A DNA stretch of 64,000 nt, from positions 1 through 64,000 of the forward strand of contig JAUXNQ010000042.1 of the NCBI GenBank assembly GCA_030682715.1, given 5' to 3'. Below, piece by piece: positions 21,035-31,182 of this stretch. Position numbers and translations under genes: made by a program. How positions within the stretch are numbered: position 1 is the stretch's first letter; each line of letters opens with the position of its first letter. Below the pieces are notes generated by a model. The model saw only the letters and a list, made by a program, of their open reading frames with translations, did no database searches and had not been told where the DNA came from. The stretch comes from Methylotenera sp. (lineage in GTDB: Bacteria; Pseudomonadota; Gammaproteobacteria; Burkholderiales; Methylophilaceae).

Positions 21035-22048
21035 TTAAAGTAAAAAGTTAGCGAAACTATAATAAACTGGGATACCAAAAACAACGTTAAATGGAAAAGT
21101 AATGCCTAAAGCTAACGTTAAGTAAATAGAGGGGTTTGCCTCTGGTATTGCCATTCTCATCGCTGGTGGCACTGCAATATAAGATGCGCTTGCCGCCAAC
21201 ACCCCTACAAGTGTTGAGCCACCAACGCTAAAGTTTAACAAATAAGCACCTATCATCACACCTATTAACCCAGAAATTAATGGCATTAATACACCAAAGC
21301 AAATTAAAAACTTACCTGCAACTTTGAAGTCACTTATTTTCTTTCCAGCCTCCATGCCCATTGACAATAAAAATACACATAAGACACCCATAAACAAGTG
21401 ATCAAAGAAAGGTAGGATTGTTTTTATACTTTTTTCTGTTGCAATATCTCCTATCAGCAACCCACCCATTAAAAGCACAATACTTCCATTAGTAAAAGCC
21501 TCTTTGATTAACTCAGACTTATTCGACTGTATAGCCCCAGAATAATTTAAATGCTTTCCTCTTAAATATGAGGCCATTACCAACCCCACTAAAATCGCAG
21601 GGGATTCCATAATAGCCAACATAATAATTGGATATTTTTCAAAATCTACATGAAGCGCCTCCAAAAATGCAATCGCCGTTAGGAAAGTGCCCGCGCTGAC
21701 CGAACCATAATGCGTAGCAATAGCAACTGCATTTAAATGGTCAATTTTCCCAACTTTATTAATAATCAGATACGCAATAATAGGCAATGACACCCCAAGT
21801 GCTATTGCTGTCAATATTGAAGGCACTGCATCCAAAAATGTTGCATGTGAAAGCTCTATTCCGCCGTGTATTCCAACACTGAGTAACAAATAAATGGTAA
21901 TTGACTTTGTCAGCTCGGCAGGAAGCTTTAAATCAGACTTAATTAATTGCGCCACAAAACCTAAACCAAAAAACATGATAGATGGTGTTAACAAACTTTG
22001 AAAACTGTTCAATTTAGAGTTCCTATTTGTAATTGTCGCCATTCTCAC
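21035..22048 (-). CDS. sodium-dependent bicarbonate transporter SbtA family (DUF897)
   Basis: 337 aa multi-TM; LSVGIHGGIELSHA, IATHYGSVSAGTFLTAIAFLE, AASASYIAVPPAMRMAIPEANPSIYLTLALGITFPFNV. Confidence 0.9.
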   Translation of the reverse strand: MRMATITNRNSKLNSFQSLLTPSIMFFGLGFVAQLIKSDLKLPAELTKSITIYLLLSVGIHGGIELSHATFLDAVPSILTAIALGVSLPIIAYLIINKVGKIDHLNAVAIATHYGSVSAGTFLTAIAFLEALHVDFEKYPIIMLAIMESPAILVGLVMASYLRGKHLNYSGAIQSNKSELIKEAFTNGSIVLLMGGLLIGDIATEKSIKTILPFFDHLFMGVLCVFLLSMGMEAGKKISDFKVAGKFLICFGVLMPLISGLIGVMIGAYLLNFSVGGSTLVGVLAASASYIAVPPAMRMAIPEANPSIYLTLALGITFPFNVVFGIPVYYSFANFLL

Positions 22049-22080
22049 CTATGTTAATTGTTCTGTATAATATATTTTTT

Positions 22081-22117
22081 ATATTTAAAGGTTCTATAAT
22101 ACAGAACCTTTAAATAT
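22081..22117. promoter_or_regulatory. perfect 15-bp inverted repeat in the sbtA/lysR divergent region
   Basis: ATATTTAAAGGTTCT-ataatac-AGAACCTTTAAATAT. Confidence 0.7.
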
Positions 22118-22297
22118 TGATTATTGCAGTAACTTTATGCTTATCAAAATTAGTTACCTGGCTCCTATAAACTACTATTTCCAGTAAAAAAAATCATTTC
22201 AAATAGCGAAGATAGTCGCGTTAGTTTTGCAAAGTTTCACTAAATAGTTAGTTGATAGAAAATATTTTTAATTAATAAGTGCTAAGCGCTCTTAACT

Positions 22298-23203
22298 ATG
22301 TCAAAACTTAACTACCACCACCTCAATTATTTCTGGCATGTCGCCAAGATTGGCAATCTGACTAAAGCGGCTGAAATGCTACATGTATCGCAGTCTGCAT
22401 TGTCGATTCAAATTAAGCTTTTAGAGGAAAGTATCGGAAACCAACTGTTCACAAGACAGCATCGCAAACTATTATTGACTGATGCTGGAAATATTACGTT
22501 TTCATATGCTGAATCTATATTTAGTATTGGTGACGAGTTAGAGGCCATGCTCAAAAATGGTCTACATAAAGAAAGTCAGGTACTGAGAATCGGCATACTA
22601 TCTACAATGTCTCGTAACTTTGTTGAGGTGTTCGTTAAGCCGTTAATGAATAATCCAAAAATTAAATTAAATATCGCAGCTAGAGGACAAACAAATTTAT
22701 TAAATGAGCTTGCAAATCATCAGTTTGATTTGGTGCTCACCAATATCGAAGTGAGAGGAACAAATAAGCAACTTTGGCAATGTCAGTTGCTTGTTCAGCA
22801 GCCCATCTCTGTGATAGGAGCTCCTGGACTTAAACTAAGTAAACAATTTAATGATGACTACAAATCTGTAGATTGGATATTACCAGCATCTGGAACACCT
22901 ATCAGATCTGCATTTGATGGGCTATGCGCACAATATCAATTTCAGCCTAATATTGTTGGAGAAGCGGATGACATGGCGATGCTTAGGTTACTTGCCAGAG
23001 ACAGCAATGCACTTGCCGTGATGCCCGACGTGGTAGTCAAAGATGAGATTTCAGCAGGAACTTTGACGTCTTATATGAAATTACCAAATATCAATGAAAA
23101 CTTTTATGCAGTCACGGTAAAGAAACATTTAGCTAATACACTTGTTTCTGAGCTAATAAGAGACTTTACTTATCTTCAAAATAACCCGCTAGAAAATAAT
23201 TAA
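22298..23203 (+). CDS. LysR family transcriptional regulator (NhaR-like)
   Basis: N-terminal HTH LNYHHLNYFWHVAKIGNLTKAAEMLHVSQSALSIQIKLLEE. Confidence 0.92.
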   Translation: MSKLNYHHLNYFWHVAKIGNLTKAAEMLHVSQSALSIQIKLLEESIGNQLFTRQHRKLLLTDAGNITFSYAESIFSIGDELEAMLKNGLHKESQVLRIGILSTMSRNFVEVFVKPLMNNPKIKLNIAARGQTNLLNELANHQFDLVLTNIEVRGTNKQLWQCQLLVQQPISVIGAPGLKLSKQFNDDYKSVDWILPASGTPIRSAFDGLCAQYQFQPNIVGEADDMAMLRLLARDSNALAVMPDVVVKDEISAGTLTSYMKLPNINENFYAVTVKKHLANTLVSELIRDFTYLQNNPLENN

Positions 23204-23228
23204 TTTAATTTAAGTGTAACTCCAAAAT

Positions 23229-23253
23229 AAGGATGATAAATATCATCCTTTTT
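23229..23253 (+). terminator. intrinsic terminator downstream of lysR
   Basis: AAGGATGAT-aaat-ATCATCCTT-TTT. Confidence 0.75.
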
Positions 23254-23309
23254 AATCACTCTGGCAACAGCGTAATTACACGAAGCATACACCAACATGC
23301 CACTAAACC

Positions 23310-23738
23310 TTATGCTTCAACAGTCAATGGTTTTATTTCAAAATCATGCGTGATTTCTACACTTTTACTCAACATGATAGAGGCTGAGCAATATTTCTCA
23401 GCGGACAATTTAACGGCACGTTCAACTTGTACTGGGTTTAAATTATCGCCAGTAATCACAAAGTGCACATGAATCTTTGTAAATACTTTTGGAATTTCAT
23501 CTGCGCGAGTTGCATCAATTTCGGCAACACAATCTACAATAGGCTGACGTGCTTTTTTCAGAATGGCCACCACATCAAATGAAGTGCAACCACCCATGCC
23601 GATTAACAACATTTCCATCGGGCGCATCCCAATGTTACGGCCACCGTTTTCAGGTGCACCATCCAACACAACCGCGTGACCAGTCTCAGACTCGCCGACA
23701 AAACTGACACCGTCAATCCACTTAATTCTAACTTTCAT
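23310..23738 (-). CDS. OsmC family protein
   Basis: MEMLLIGMGGCTSFDVVAILKKAR, AVKLSAEKYCSASIML. Confidence 0.92.
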   Translation of the reverse strand: MKVRIKWIDGVSFVGESETGHAVVLDGAPENGGRNIGMRPMEMLLIGMGGCTSFDVVAILKKARQPIVDCVAEIDATRADEIPKVFTKIHVHFVITGDNLNPVQVERAVKLSAEKYCSASIMLSKSVEITHDFEIKPLTVEA

Positions 23739-23847
23739 GTTACTTCTCTCATACAGTGAAGTCTAATAAATAACTTGTTGCAGATACCAGGTGAAGCACA
23801 AAACACATTCACTACAAATGCTCACCTGGGGGAAAACTATCAATAAA

Positions 23848-24321
23848 TTATTTAACGCCTAATAATTCCACGTCAAAAATCAAGTCAGCATTAGGAGGAA
23901 TCACACCACCAGCACCGCGTGCACCGTAGCCCATTTCTGAAGGGATAACCAATGTACGTTTGCCACCGATTTTCATCCCAGCAAAACCTTCATCCCAACC
24001 CTGAATCACTTGACCACCGCCTAAGAAAAACACAAATGGTTCTTTACGGTCTACGCTGCTATCAAACTTTTTGCCTTTACCATCTTGAGCAGATGGGTCG
24101 TACAACCAGCCAGTGTAATGCACAGTCACATTAAATCCAGGCTCAGCTTCACGGCCTTCGCCGACTAAGGTATCAATCTTTTGCAACTCTTTCACTTGTT
24201 CTGACATTGCTTTTACTTCCTTTACTGTTGATTTATCTGATGTTGGCTGATTTTGTTCAGCTTGGCAGGCACTTAAGCTTAACAAGCAAAGCCCTGTAAG
24301 TAATGATCCTAATAATTTCAT
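23848..24321 (-). CDS. FKBP-type peptidyl-prolyl isomerase lipoprotein
   Basis: [51 protein letters not shown]. Confidence 0.95.
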   Translation of the reverse strand: MKLLGSLLTGLCLLSLSACQAEQNQPTSDKSTVKEVKAMSEQVKELQKIDTLVGEGREAEPGFNVTVHYTGWLYDPSAQDGKGKKFDSSVDRKEPFVFFLGGGQVIQGWDEGFAGMKIGGKRTLVIPSEMGYGARGAGGVIPPNADLIFDVELLGVK

Positions 24322-24424
24322 TCTGTGTCCTGTAGCGTTGTATTTAAATTAACGGTTTAAATTAAAAGATTTAATGCGTAATCATACTTTAAAATTGTAC
24401 CCAATGTTAATCAAGGCCGTTAAC

Positions 24425-25843
24425 TCAAGGCAACTGATGCACCCATTCCACTAAGGCATCTTGCGCACCTCGACTGGCACCTGCATTAGCATGATTCACT
24501 AGCATCACCATCACATGGCGATGCCCGTTTGCATCTAACACATACCCTGCAATTGCACTTACGCCATTAATGGAGCCTGTTTTAAGATGCGCACGTCCAT
24601 TCGATGCACTATCTTGCAAACGTTGTTTCACAGTGCCATCCATCGACAAAATCGGCATAGAGGACATGAACTCAGGCATCACTGGGCTTAAGTAAGCACG
24701 TACTAACATCTTGCCTAACTGTTCCGCGCTGATGCGCTCTACACGCGACAATCCTGAGCCATTTTCGAGCACGAATCCATTGCCATTTAACCCACTTGCT
24801 AAGAGCCAGCTCTTAACTGCCATCACGCCTTTTGTAACAGTAGCAGGTGTGCCCACTTTTTCTGCGGCTATGGTCAGCAACAGTTGCCGCGCCATCAGGT
24901 TATTACTCCATTTATTGATATCGCGCACTACACTACCCAATGGCTCAGAGGACTGCTCTAACAATTTATGAGCGGTGCTGGGAATTGGCTGACGCCTCAA
25001 TGTGCCTGCAAACTCACCACCTAAGTCGCGCCATATTTTTTTAAAGGTGAAAAACGCATATTGCGCGTCATCAAACAAGCTAAGCTCTAAAAAACGCTCG
25101 CCACAATCGGGCGCATAAACACCATTAAAAGTGACCACTGCTGTATTGGTGTTGGTTTGAACATCATAGTTCATTCTGCCGCGCCAATTTCCACAGTCAC
25201 CTTTAACCGTTTTCATGTTGTTAATAATTGTCACCTCAGGTAGCTCAAACTCCTGATTCACGTTCACCACATCATCAATTGCGCTAAACCTAAAACTGGT
25301 ACTGCGGCCATTCACAGAAAATGCACTTGGCTTTGCATTATAAGCACGCCATTTTTCGTCATCAAAGCTAATGCCGTTATCCACATCATCAGCAAAATAA
25401 GTTTTATCAATAATTAAATCACCGTCAACTTTCTTAACGCCAGCTTGCCTTAAGCTCATTAATAACCGCCAAAAATCCTGTGCTTTAAAACTAGGGTCAC
25501 CATAGCCTTTAATCATTAAATTGCCATTTAGTACCCCATTTTTAATGTACCCATCTTGAAATTTACTGTCATGGTACAACTCCGTCTTCCAACGATAAGC
25601 AGGAGTAAGCAAATCAAGCGCTGCATTGGTAGTGACCATTTTCATGACCGATGCAGGGTTCATGCTTTTATCAGCATTATGTTTTAAGATGGCGATATTA
25701 CTATCCACCGCTTGCACATAAACCGACACGTTTTGCTGAGGGACACCCGCGTTTTTAAGAGCATTGGCAACTGGGGTGGGAAGTTCAGCTTGCGCTTGCA
25801 GGCAACACAATATCAAACCAAAAAATAACGCGAATCTTTTCAT
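24425..25843 (-). CDS. dacB: D-alanyl-D-alanine carboxypeptidase/endopeptidase (PBP4)
   Basis: SxxK NPASVMKMVTT, SNN (WSNNLMARQ), KTG (LKTGSINGVSA). Confidence 0.95.
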   Translation of the reverse strand: MKRFALFFGLILCCLQAQAELPTPVANALKNAGVPQQNVSVYVQAVDSNIAILKHNADKSMNPASVMKMVTTNAALDLLTPAYRWKTELYHDSKFQDGYIKNGVLNGNLMIKGYGDPSFKAQDFWRLLMSLRQAGVKKVDGDLIIDKTYFADDVDNGISFDDEKWRAYNAKPSAFSVNGRSTSFRFSAIDDVVNVNQEFELPEVTIINNMKTVKGDCGNWRGRMNYDVQTNTNTAVVTFNGVYAPDCGERFLELSLFDDAQYAFFTFKKIWRDLGGEFAGTLRRQPIPSTAHKLLEQSSEPLGSVVRDINKWSNNLMARQLLLTIAAEKVGTPATVTKGVMAVKSWLLASGLNGNGFVLENGSGLSRVERISAEQLGKMLVRAYLSPVMPEFMSSMPILSMDGTVKQRLQDSASNGRAHLKTGSINGVSAIAGYVLDANGHRHVMVMLVNHANAGASRGAQDALVEWVHQLP

Positions 25844-27168
25844 AGAATGCTCTGAATCACTGCATTAGTTTGACTTACCATAAACTCAATCTCAGCTTCA
25901 TTAATAGTATAAGGGGGCATAAAATAAACTGTGTTTCCAATGGGGCGTAACAACAAGCCTTGCTGCATTGCCGTTTGGTAGCATTGTTTTGCAAACTGCG
26001 CATTATTCGTCACCACATCAAACGCAAAAATCATCCCTTGATGACGTAAATGTTGAATAGGCAGGTGAGTAAGCACTTGCATCTCCTTCAAAATCAACGC
26101 AGATTTATCAAGATTTTTCTGTACGATATGTTCTGACTCAAAAATATCTAAGGTCGCTAATGCTGCACTACATGCTAGTGGGTTACCCGTATAACTATGA
26201 CTATGTAAAAAACCACGCACCGTACTGTCGTTATAAAATGCCTGGTAAATAGTATCTGTTGTTAGCACTGCCGATAACGGTAAATATCCACCAGTAATGC
26301 CTTTAGAGAGGCAGACAAAATCGGCGATATCACTTACTTTGCACCCCACAGTTTTTGCTTGTTCAGTCGCAAACATCGAGCCAGTGCGGCCAAACCCTAC
26401 GGCAATCTCATCCACAATTAAATGCACCTGATATTGCGTACAAATCTCGCGTGCTTTAGCAAGGTAAGTCGGGTGATACATCGCCATACCTGCGGCACAT
26501 TGCACCAGCGGCTCAATAATAAATGCCGCCAATTCTGCATGATGCTGGGCTATGTAGCCTTTCAGTTGCTCGGCACAGCGTAGCGCGTAATCTTCTGCAC
26601 TTTCGCCCACTTCTGCCAGCCTAAAATCTGGGCTAGGCATTTGTGCAGACTGTCTCAATAATGGCGCATACGTATCTTTAAAAATAGCAACGTCTGTGAC
26701 ACTCAACGCGCCTAGCGTTTCACCGTGGTAACTATTTTGCAGGCTAATAAATTTGGACTTATCAGGTTGGCCAATATTACGCCAATAGTGAAAGCTCATC
26801 TTTAATGCAATCTCAGTAGCACTCGCGCCGTCACTTGCGTAAAACGCATGGCCTAGACCAGTGAGCCTAGCTAATTTCTCTGAAAGGCTAATCACTGGCT
26901 CATGCGTAAAGCCTGCCAGCATCACGTGCTCTAAAGTATCAAGCTGTTGTTTGATGGCATCTTTGATACGCGGGTTGTTATGCCCAAACAGATTCACCCA
27001 CCATGAACTGACGGTATCTAAATACCTTTTGCCATCTGCATCATAAAGCCAGACACCTTCACCTTTATGGATAGGTATTAGCGGAAAAGATTCATGTTGC
27101 TTCATCTGCGTGCATGGGTGCCATACAGATTGCATACTGCGATTGAGCAGGTTTTTATTGGTTGTCAT
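25840..27168 (-). CDS. bioA: adenosylmethionine-8-amino-7-oxononanoate aminotransferase
   Basis: SVWHPCTQMKQHESFPLIPI, GVWLYDADGKRYLD; start re-assigned from 27237 to internal ATG (MTTNKN) at 27168, which removes overlap with the toxin gene. Confidence 0.95.
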   Translation of the reverse strand: MTTNKNLLNRSMQSVWHPCTQMKQHESFPLIPIHKGEGVWLYDADGKRYLDTVSSWWVNLFGHNNPRIKDAIKQQLDTLEHVMLAGFTHEPVISLSEKLARLTGLGHAFYASDGASATEIALKMSFHYWRNIGQPDKSKFISLQNSYHGETLGALSVTDVAIFKDTYAPLLRQSAQMPSPDFRLAEVGESAEDYALRCAEQLKGYIAQHHAELAAFIIEPLVQCAAGMAMYHPTYLAKAREICTQYQVHLIVDEIAVGFGRTGSMFATEQAKTVGCKVSDIADFVCLSKGITGGYLPLSAVLTTDTIYQAFYNDSTVRGFLHSHSYTGNPLACSAALATLDIFESEHIVQKNLDKSALILKEMQVLTHLPIQHLRHQGMIFAFDVVTNNAQFAKQCYQTAMQQGLLLRPIGNTVYFMPPYTINEAEIEFMVSQTNAVIQSIL

Positions 27169-27184
27169 ATTTTTAGAAAAATCT

Positions 27185-27475
27185 TTATCTAAATTGGTCT
27201 TCACGCTGATGTTTAATTGCCAATACCACCACAACATTCACTAATCTATCAAACTCGTAAATAGCTATATAGCCTGTATTGCCACGTGAAATTACTAACT
27301 CACGCATACAAGCACCTACCAAGCGCCCAACTTCTGGATGACGTTTTAGCAGATGAAGGCCGTCGTCAATGATGTCAAATATATCAAGTGCCGCGACTAA
27401 ATCCACATCCATTAAAAAATTAACTACCCGTTCAATATCCGCCATTGCCGCGTTTGAATACTCAAGTTTTGTCAT
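27185..27475 (-). CDS. RelE/ParE family toxin
   Basis: 96 aa; YSNAAMADIERVVNFLMD, HPEVGRLVGACMRELVISRGNTGYIAIYEF. Confidence 0.85.
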   Translation of the reverse strand: MTKLEYSNAAMADIERVVNFLMDVDLVAALDIFDIIDDGLHLLKRHPEVGRLVGACMRELVISRGNTGYIAIYEFDRLVNVVVVLAIKHQREDQFR

Positions 27476-27491
27476 TTAATGACCTTAGCAC

Positions 27492-27773
27492 TCAACCGCG
27501 TTTAATGGGCTGTGGTTTTGGCAAGTCAATGCCTTGAATTTTTGCGCGGAAATAAGCACTTACATCATCGGCGTCGTAGGCAATGCCCGTCTCTTGATAA
27601 TGCTTTAATGACGCCTCTGCGCGCGCCATAAAAGCCCGGTTCTCTTCAATACGTTCTGTCTGCTCAGCAATTGCCTCTACCATAAACGCATGTGCGGACT
27701 TACCTGTATCTGCGGCTAGTTTTATGATGCGTTCTTTTAAGCTATCAGGAAGTTTTAAGCTTGTCGTTGCCAT
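27492..27773 (-). CDS. ribbon-helix-helix antitoxin (CopG/ParD-like)
   Basis: Internal ATG at 27773: MATTSLKLPDSLKERIIKLAADTGKSAHAFMVEAIAEQ; supplied ORF start at 27953 overlaps the divergent U32 gene. Confidence 0.85.
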   Translation of the reverse strand: MATTSLKLPDSLKERIIKLAADTGKSAHAFMVEAIAEQTERIEENRAFMARAEASLKHYQETGIAYDADDVSAYFRAKIQGIDLPKPQPIKRG

Positions 27774-27796
27774 TTGGTTCTCCTTAACTCGATAAA

Positions 27797-27814
27797 GTGT
27801 TACCAAAGTAACAC
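27797..27814. promoter_or_regulatory. palindromic operator candidate for toxin-antitoxin autoregulation
   Basis: GTGTTAC-caaa-GTAACAC, 24 bp upstream of antitoxin ATG. Confidence 0.55.
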
Positions 27815-27882
27815 CTTGCATTAAAGCTGTCAAACTGTGTTTATGGTATAGTGCGCATCTTGTTGATTTAAATGTAATATCC

Positions 27883-29796
27883 ATGCAAAAAACTCGCCGC
27901 CATTTAGAACTGCTCGCTCCTGCAAAAAATGCTGATTTTGGAATTGAAGCCATTAATCATGGCGCAGATGCGGTGTATATTGGTGGCCCAGCCTTTGGTG
28001 CACGCGCTAAAGCGCCTAACACCATTGCAGACATTGCACGCTTAGTGAAACACGCCCATCGCTACCACGCTGAGGTGTTTGTAGCACTCAATACCATTTT
28101 TCATGATAACGAGCTTGAGGGTGTGCGTGAGCTTGTGCACCAACTTTACGACGCTGAAGTAGACGCGCTCATTGTGCAAGATATGGGTTTACTGGAAATG
28201 GATTTACCACCGATACAGTTACACGCCAGTACACAGACGGATATCCGTACGGTAGAAAAAGCTGCGTTTCTAGATCAAGTTGGCTTCTCGCAAATTGTAT
28301 TAGCACGCGAGTTAGATTTAAACACCATCAAAAGAATCGCTGATGCTACTTCATGTAATCTGGAATTTTTCATTCACGGTGCATTATGCGTTGCATTCAG
28401 CGGCCAATGTTTTATCAGCCATGCGCATACTGGGCGTAGTGCTAATCGTGGTGAATGTTCACAGGAGTGCCGCTTACCCTTTACACTAGAAGATCAAAAG
28501 GGTCGTATTATTGGTAAGGATAAACACTTTTTATCCATGAAAGATAATGACCAAAGCGCCAACTTACGCGCATTGATTCAGGCAGGCGTTAGCTCATTTA
28601 AAATTGAAGGCCGCTACAAAGACTTACCCTATGTGAAAAACGCCACTGCGCATTACCGTGAGTTGATTGATGAAATTCTAAACGACATGCCAGAGCTGGC
28701 AAAATCATCTTCAGGTCACGCCACTTATACATTCACCCCGCAACCTGAAAAAACCTTTAACCGTAGCGCAACCGACTACTTTGTGAATGGGCGACAAGCC
28801 GATATTGGCGCATTTGATACGCCTAAATTTTCTGGTGAGGCCTTAGGTAAAGTCACCAAAGTAGGTAACGATTACTTTGAAGTGGAAACCGACATTCAGC
28901 TACACAATGGCGACGGCGTATGCTTTTTTGACGTGCATAAAGAGCTAGTCGGCTTACGCGTCAACACGGTAGAGGGTAAAAGACTCTACCCGAACGAAAT
29001 GCCAACGGATATCCGCCGCAACACCATCGTTTACAGAAACCGCGACCACGCTTTTATACGCTTGCTAGAAAAAGATTCAGCACAGCGAAAAATTACGATT
29101 ACCATGAATTTTTACGAAACCGCCAATGGTTTTGCATTAACTGTTACCGATGAAAACGGCTTTAGCGCAACTACCACCTGCGAAGCAGAAAAACAAAGCG
29201 CACAAAATCTGGAAAAAGCGGAAACTAGCCTGCGTGAGAACCTGAGCAAACTGGGCGGTACAGACTTTACCGCCCAAGAGATTCAGATTAGCACTGCTCA
29301 AACATGGTTTATCCCTGCCTCTGTCGTTAACAACTTACGACGTGATGCAATCGAGCAATTACAGCAAACCCGTGATTTAGGCTACCAACGCCCACCACGC
29401 CGTGAAGCAGCGCAACCACCTGCGATTTTCCCCGAAGACACGCTCAGCTACCTTGCCAATGTGTACAACAAAAAAGCACGTCAGTTTTATGAAAAACATG
29501 GCGTAAAAATGATTGCAGCTGCTTATGAAGCCAATAAAGAGCTAGGTGGAGTACCGCTCATGATCACCAAGCACTGTCTGCGTTTTAGCCACGGACTGTG
29601 CCCGAAAGAAGCTAAAGGCGTAATTGGCGTACAAGGGACTGTCACCGCAGAACCAATGACGCTGATTAACGGCAACGACCGCTACACACTGAAGTTTGAT
29701 TGCAAGCCATGCGAAATGCATGTGATGGGTAAAATTCGTAAACCTGTGTTGCATATGCTACAACCACAGCCTGTACAGTTTCATGCAAAACGCTAG
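27883..29796 (+). CDS. U32 family peptidase, long form (RlhA/YdcP-like 23S rRNA hydroxylation protein)
   Basis: ELLAPAKNADFGIEAINHGADAVYIGG, FIHGALCVAFSGQCFISHAHTGRSANRGECSQECR; 637 aa. Confidence 0.88.
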   Translation: MQKTRRHLELLAPAKNADFGIEAINHGADAVYIGGPAFGARAKAPNTIADIARLVKHAHRYHAEVFVALNTIFHDNELEGVRELVHQLYDAEVDALIVQDMGLLEMDLPPIQLHASTQTDIRTVEKAAFLDQVGFSQIVLARELDLNTIKRIADATSCNLEFFIHGALCVAFSGQCFISHAHTGRSANRGECSQECRLPFTLEDQKGRIIGKDKHFLSMKDNDQSANLRALIQAGVSSFKIEGRYKDLPYVKNATAHYRELIDEILNDMPELAKSSSGHATYTFTPQPEKTFNRSATDYFVNGRQADIGAFDTPKFSGEALGKVTKVGNDYFEVETDIQLHNGDGVCFFDVHKELVGLRVNTVEGKRLYPNEMPTDIRRNTIVYRNRDHAFIRLLEKDSAQRKITITMNFYETANGFALTVTDENGFSATTTCEAEKQSAQNLEKAETSLRENLSKLGGTDFTAQEIQISTAQTWFIPASVVNNLRRDAIEQLQQTRDLGYQRPPRREAAQPPAIFPEDTLSYLANVYNKKARQFYEKHGVKMIAAAYEANKELGGVPLMITKHCLRFSHGLCPKEAKGVIGVQGTVTAEPMTLINGNDRYTLKFDCKPCEMHVMGKIRKPVLHMLQPQPVQFHAKR

Positions 29797-29855
29797 GCCA
29801 CCACAAAACCACCAATGACTGAATGACACTAGCGCTTCTATTACGATACAAAATT

Positions 29856-30197
29856 TTAGGCTTTTTTCACAAACTCAGACTTCAACTTCATCGCACCAAT
29901 GCCATCTATTTTGCAATCAATATCATGGTCACCGTCCACCAGTCGAATGTTTTTAACCTTGGTACCCACTTTCACCACCAATGAAGCCCCCTTCACCTTC
30001 AGGTCTTTAATCACTGTAATCGTGTCGCCATCTTGCAGCACATTACCATTCGAATCCTTAATGACACGCACATCATCCGTACTTTCTGCGCCACCATCTT
30101 TTGACCACTCATGCGCACACTCTGGGCAAACGTACATATCGCCATCTTCATAGGTGTATTCAGAGTTACATTTAGGACATGGTGGAAGTTGAGACAT
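29856..30197 (-). CDS. zinc-ribbon alkylphosphonate utilisation-like protein (YjdM/PhnA)
   Basis: [52 protein letters not shown]. Confidence 0.93.
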   Translation of the reverse strand: MSQLPPCPKCNSEYTYEDGDMYVCPECAHEWSKDGGAESTDDVRVIKDSNGNVLQDGDTITVIKDLKVKGASLVVKVGTKVKNIRLVDGDHDIDCKIDGIGAMKLKSEFVKKA

Positions 30198-30354
30198 AGA
30201 TAACTTTCTAAACGATTAAACAATATTAGAATTGTAGTTCAGTAGAGACCTTAAGGGAAAGACAATATCTTGAGCATGGTTATTTAATACCAACAATCTC
30301 AACCACTTTGGATTTAACATGTTCTTTCATGAACTCATTTGAGTTAATATTTGA

Positions 30355-30873
30355 TTGACTAACATCCAAACAAGAAGCTTATCTATGAGCATATTTAACA
30401 ACACTTTTAAAATAGACGAATCCAAATCGCTTCAAGAAAATTATATATTCTGGCTTGCGACATGTGCTCCCGTCGCTATTGCATTAATCTTTGCATTCCC
30501 ACTGATGTTTAAATTAAACTTTGATTTCTCTAAAGAAGGCTATCAATATTTCTTAGAGTCATTTAAATTCCCTTTTTGGATAGGATCGTCAAGTATAGTT
30601 TTTGGTGTCGTTATTGGTAGATTTCATGGATCAGCTCAAAGAGCTGCAACATTAAACTCAACAAAAGTACAAAATAATTTTGCAAACTATTTAAACCACA
30701 GAGATCACTTCCAGAAATATATGCAAACAGTTTCTGATGAGTTTGATATAAAAATTGATGCATTCAAGATATATGGAATCATATTCAGTGAATCAACACC
30801 AGAGCTCATAAGCATCAAGTTATCCCAAGGCGTCTCTGAATATTTCACTTCAAAATTTAGTTCAGAATTTTGA
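30355..30873 (+). CDS. hypothetical membrane protein
   Basis: 172 aa, two hydrophobic segments; no family recognised; true start possibly ATG at 30385. Confidence 0.55.
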   Translation: MTNIQTRSLSMSIFNNTFKIDESKSLQENYIFWLATCAPVAIALIFAFPLMFKLNFDFSKEGYQYFLESFKFPFWIGSSSIVFGVVIGRFHGSAQRAATLNSTKVQNNFANYLNHRDHFQKYMQTVSDEFDIKIDAFKIYGIIFSESTPELISIKLSQGVSEYFTSKFSSEF

Positions 30874-30879
30874 GAAAAG

Positions 30880-31182
30880 ATGAAGACTGCGTCTCCTATG
30901 TTCTCTATTACAGAAGTAAATATCTACTTTCCTAGGTTTGCGAAAGAAGTTGGTATCAATGCTGAAAAAACTAAAGTTACCGACTACGATTGCCTAAAAG
31001 AAAAATTAATAAAAATTAGAAAAATCTACCGTCGCGCAATGGAATATGGTTTTACAAGAAGCAATCTGCCATCAGAAATTGAGTCGGAGGAGTCTGGCTT
31101 CTCAATGCTCATTGGTGATTTTGACTCATGGGCAATGCAAAATAATTTCAAAAAACCATGGGCAGACTCTGGTTTTTTCTAA
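30880..31182 (+). CDS. hypothetical protein
   Basis: 100 aa ORF directly after 30355..30873; no family recognised. Confidence 0.5.
   Translation: MKTASPMFSITEVNIYFPRFAKEVGINAEKTKVTDYDCLKEKLIKIRKIYRRAMEYGFTRSNLPSEIESEESGFSMLIGDFDSWAMQNNFKKPWADSGFF

Noticed and set aside
27774-27953. N-terminal extension of the antitoxin ORF
   Set aside because: Overlaps the divergent U32 start; an internal ATG at 27773 gives a canonical RHH antitoxin.
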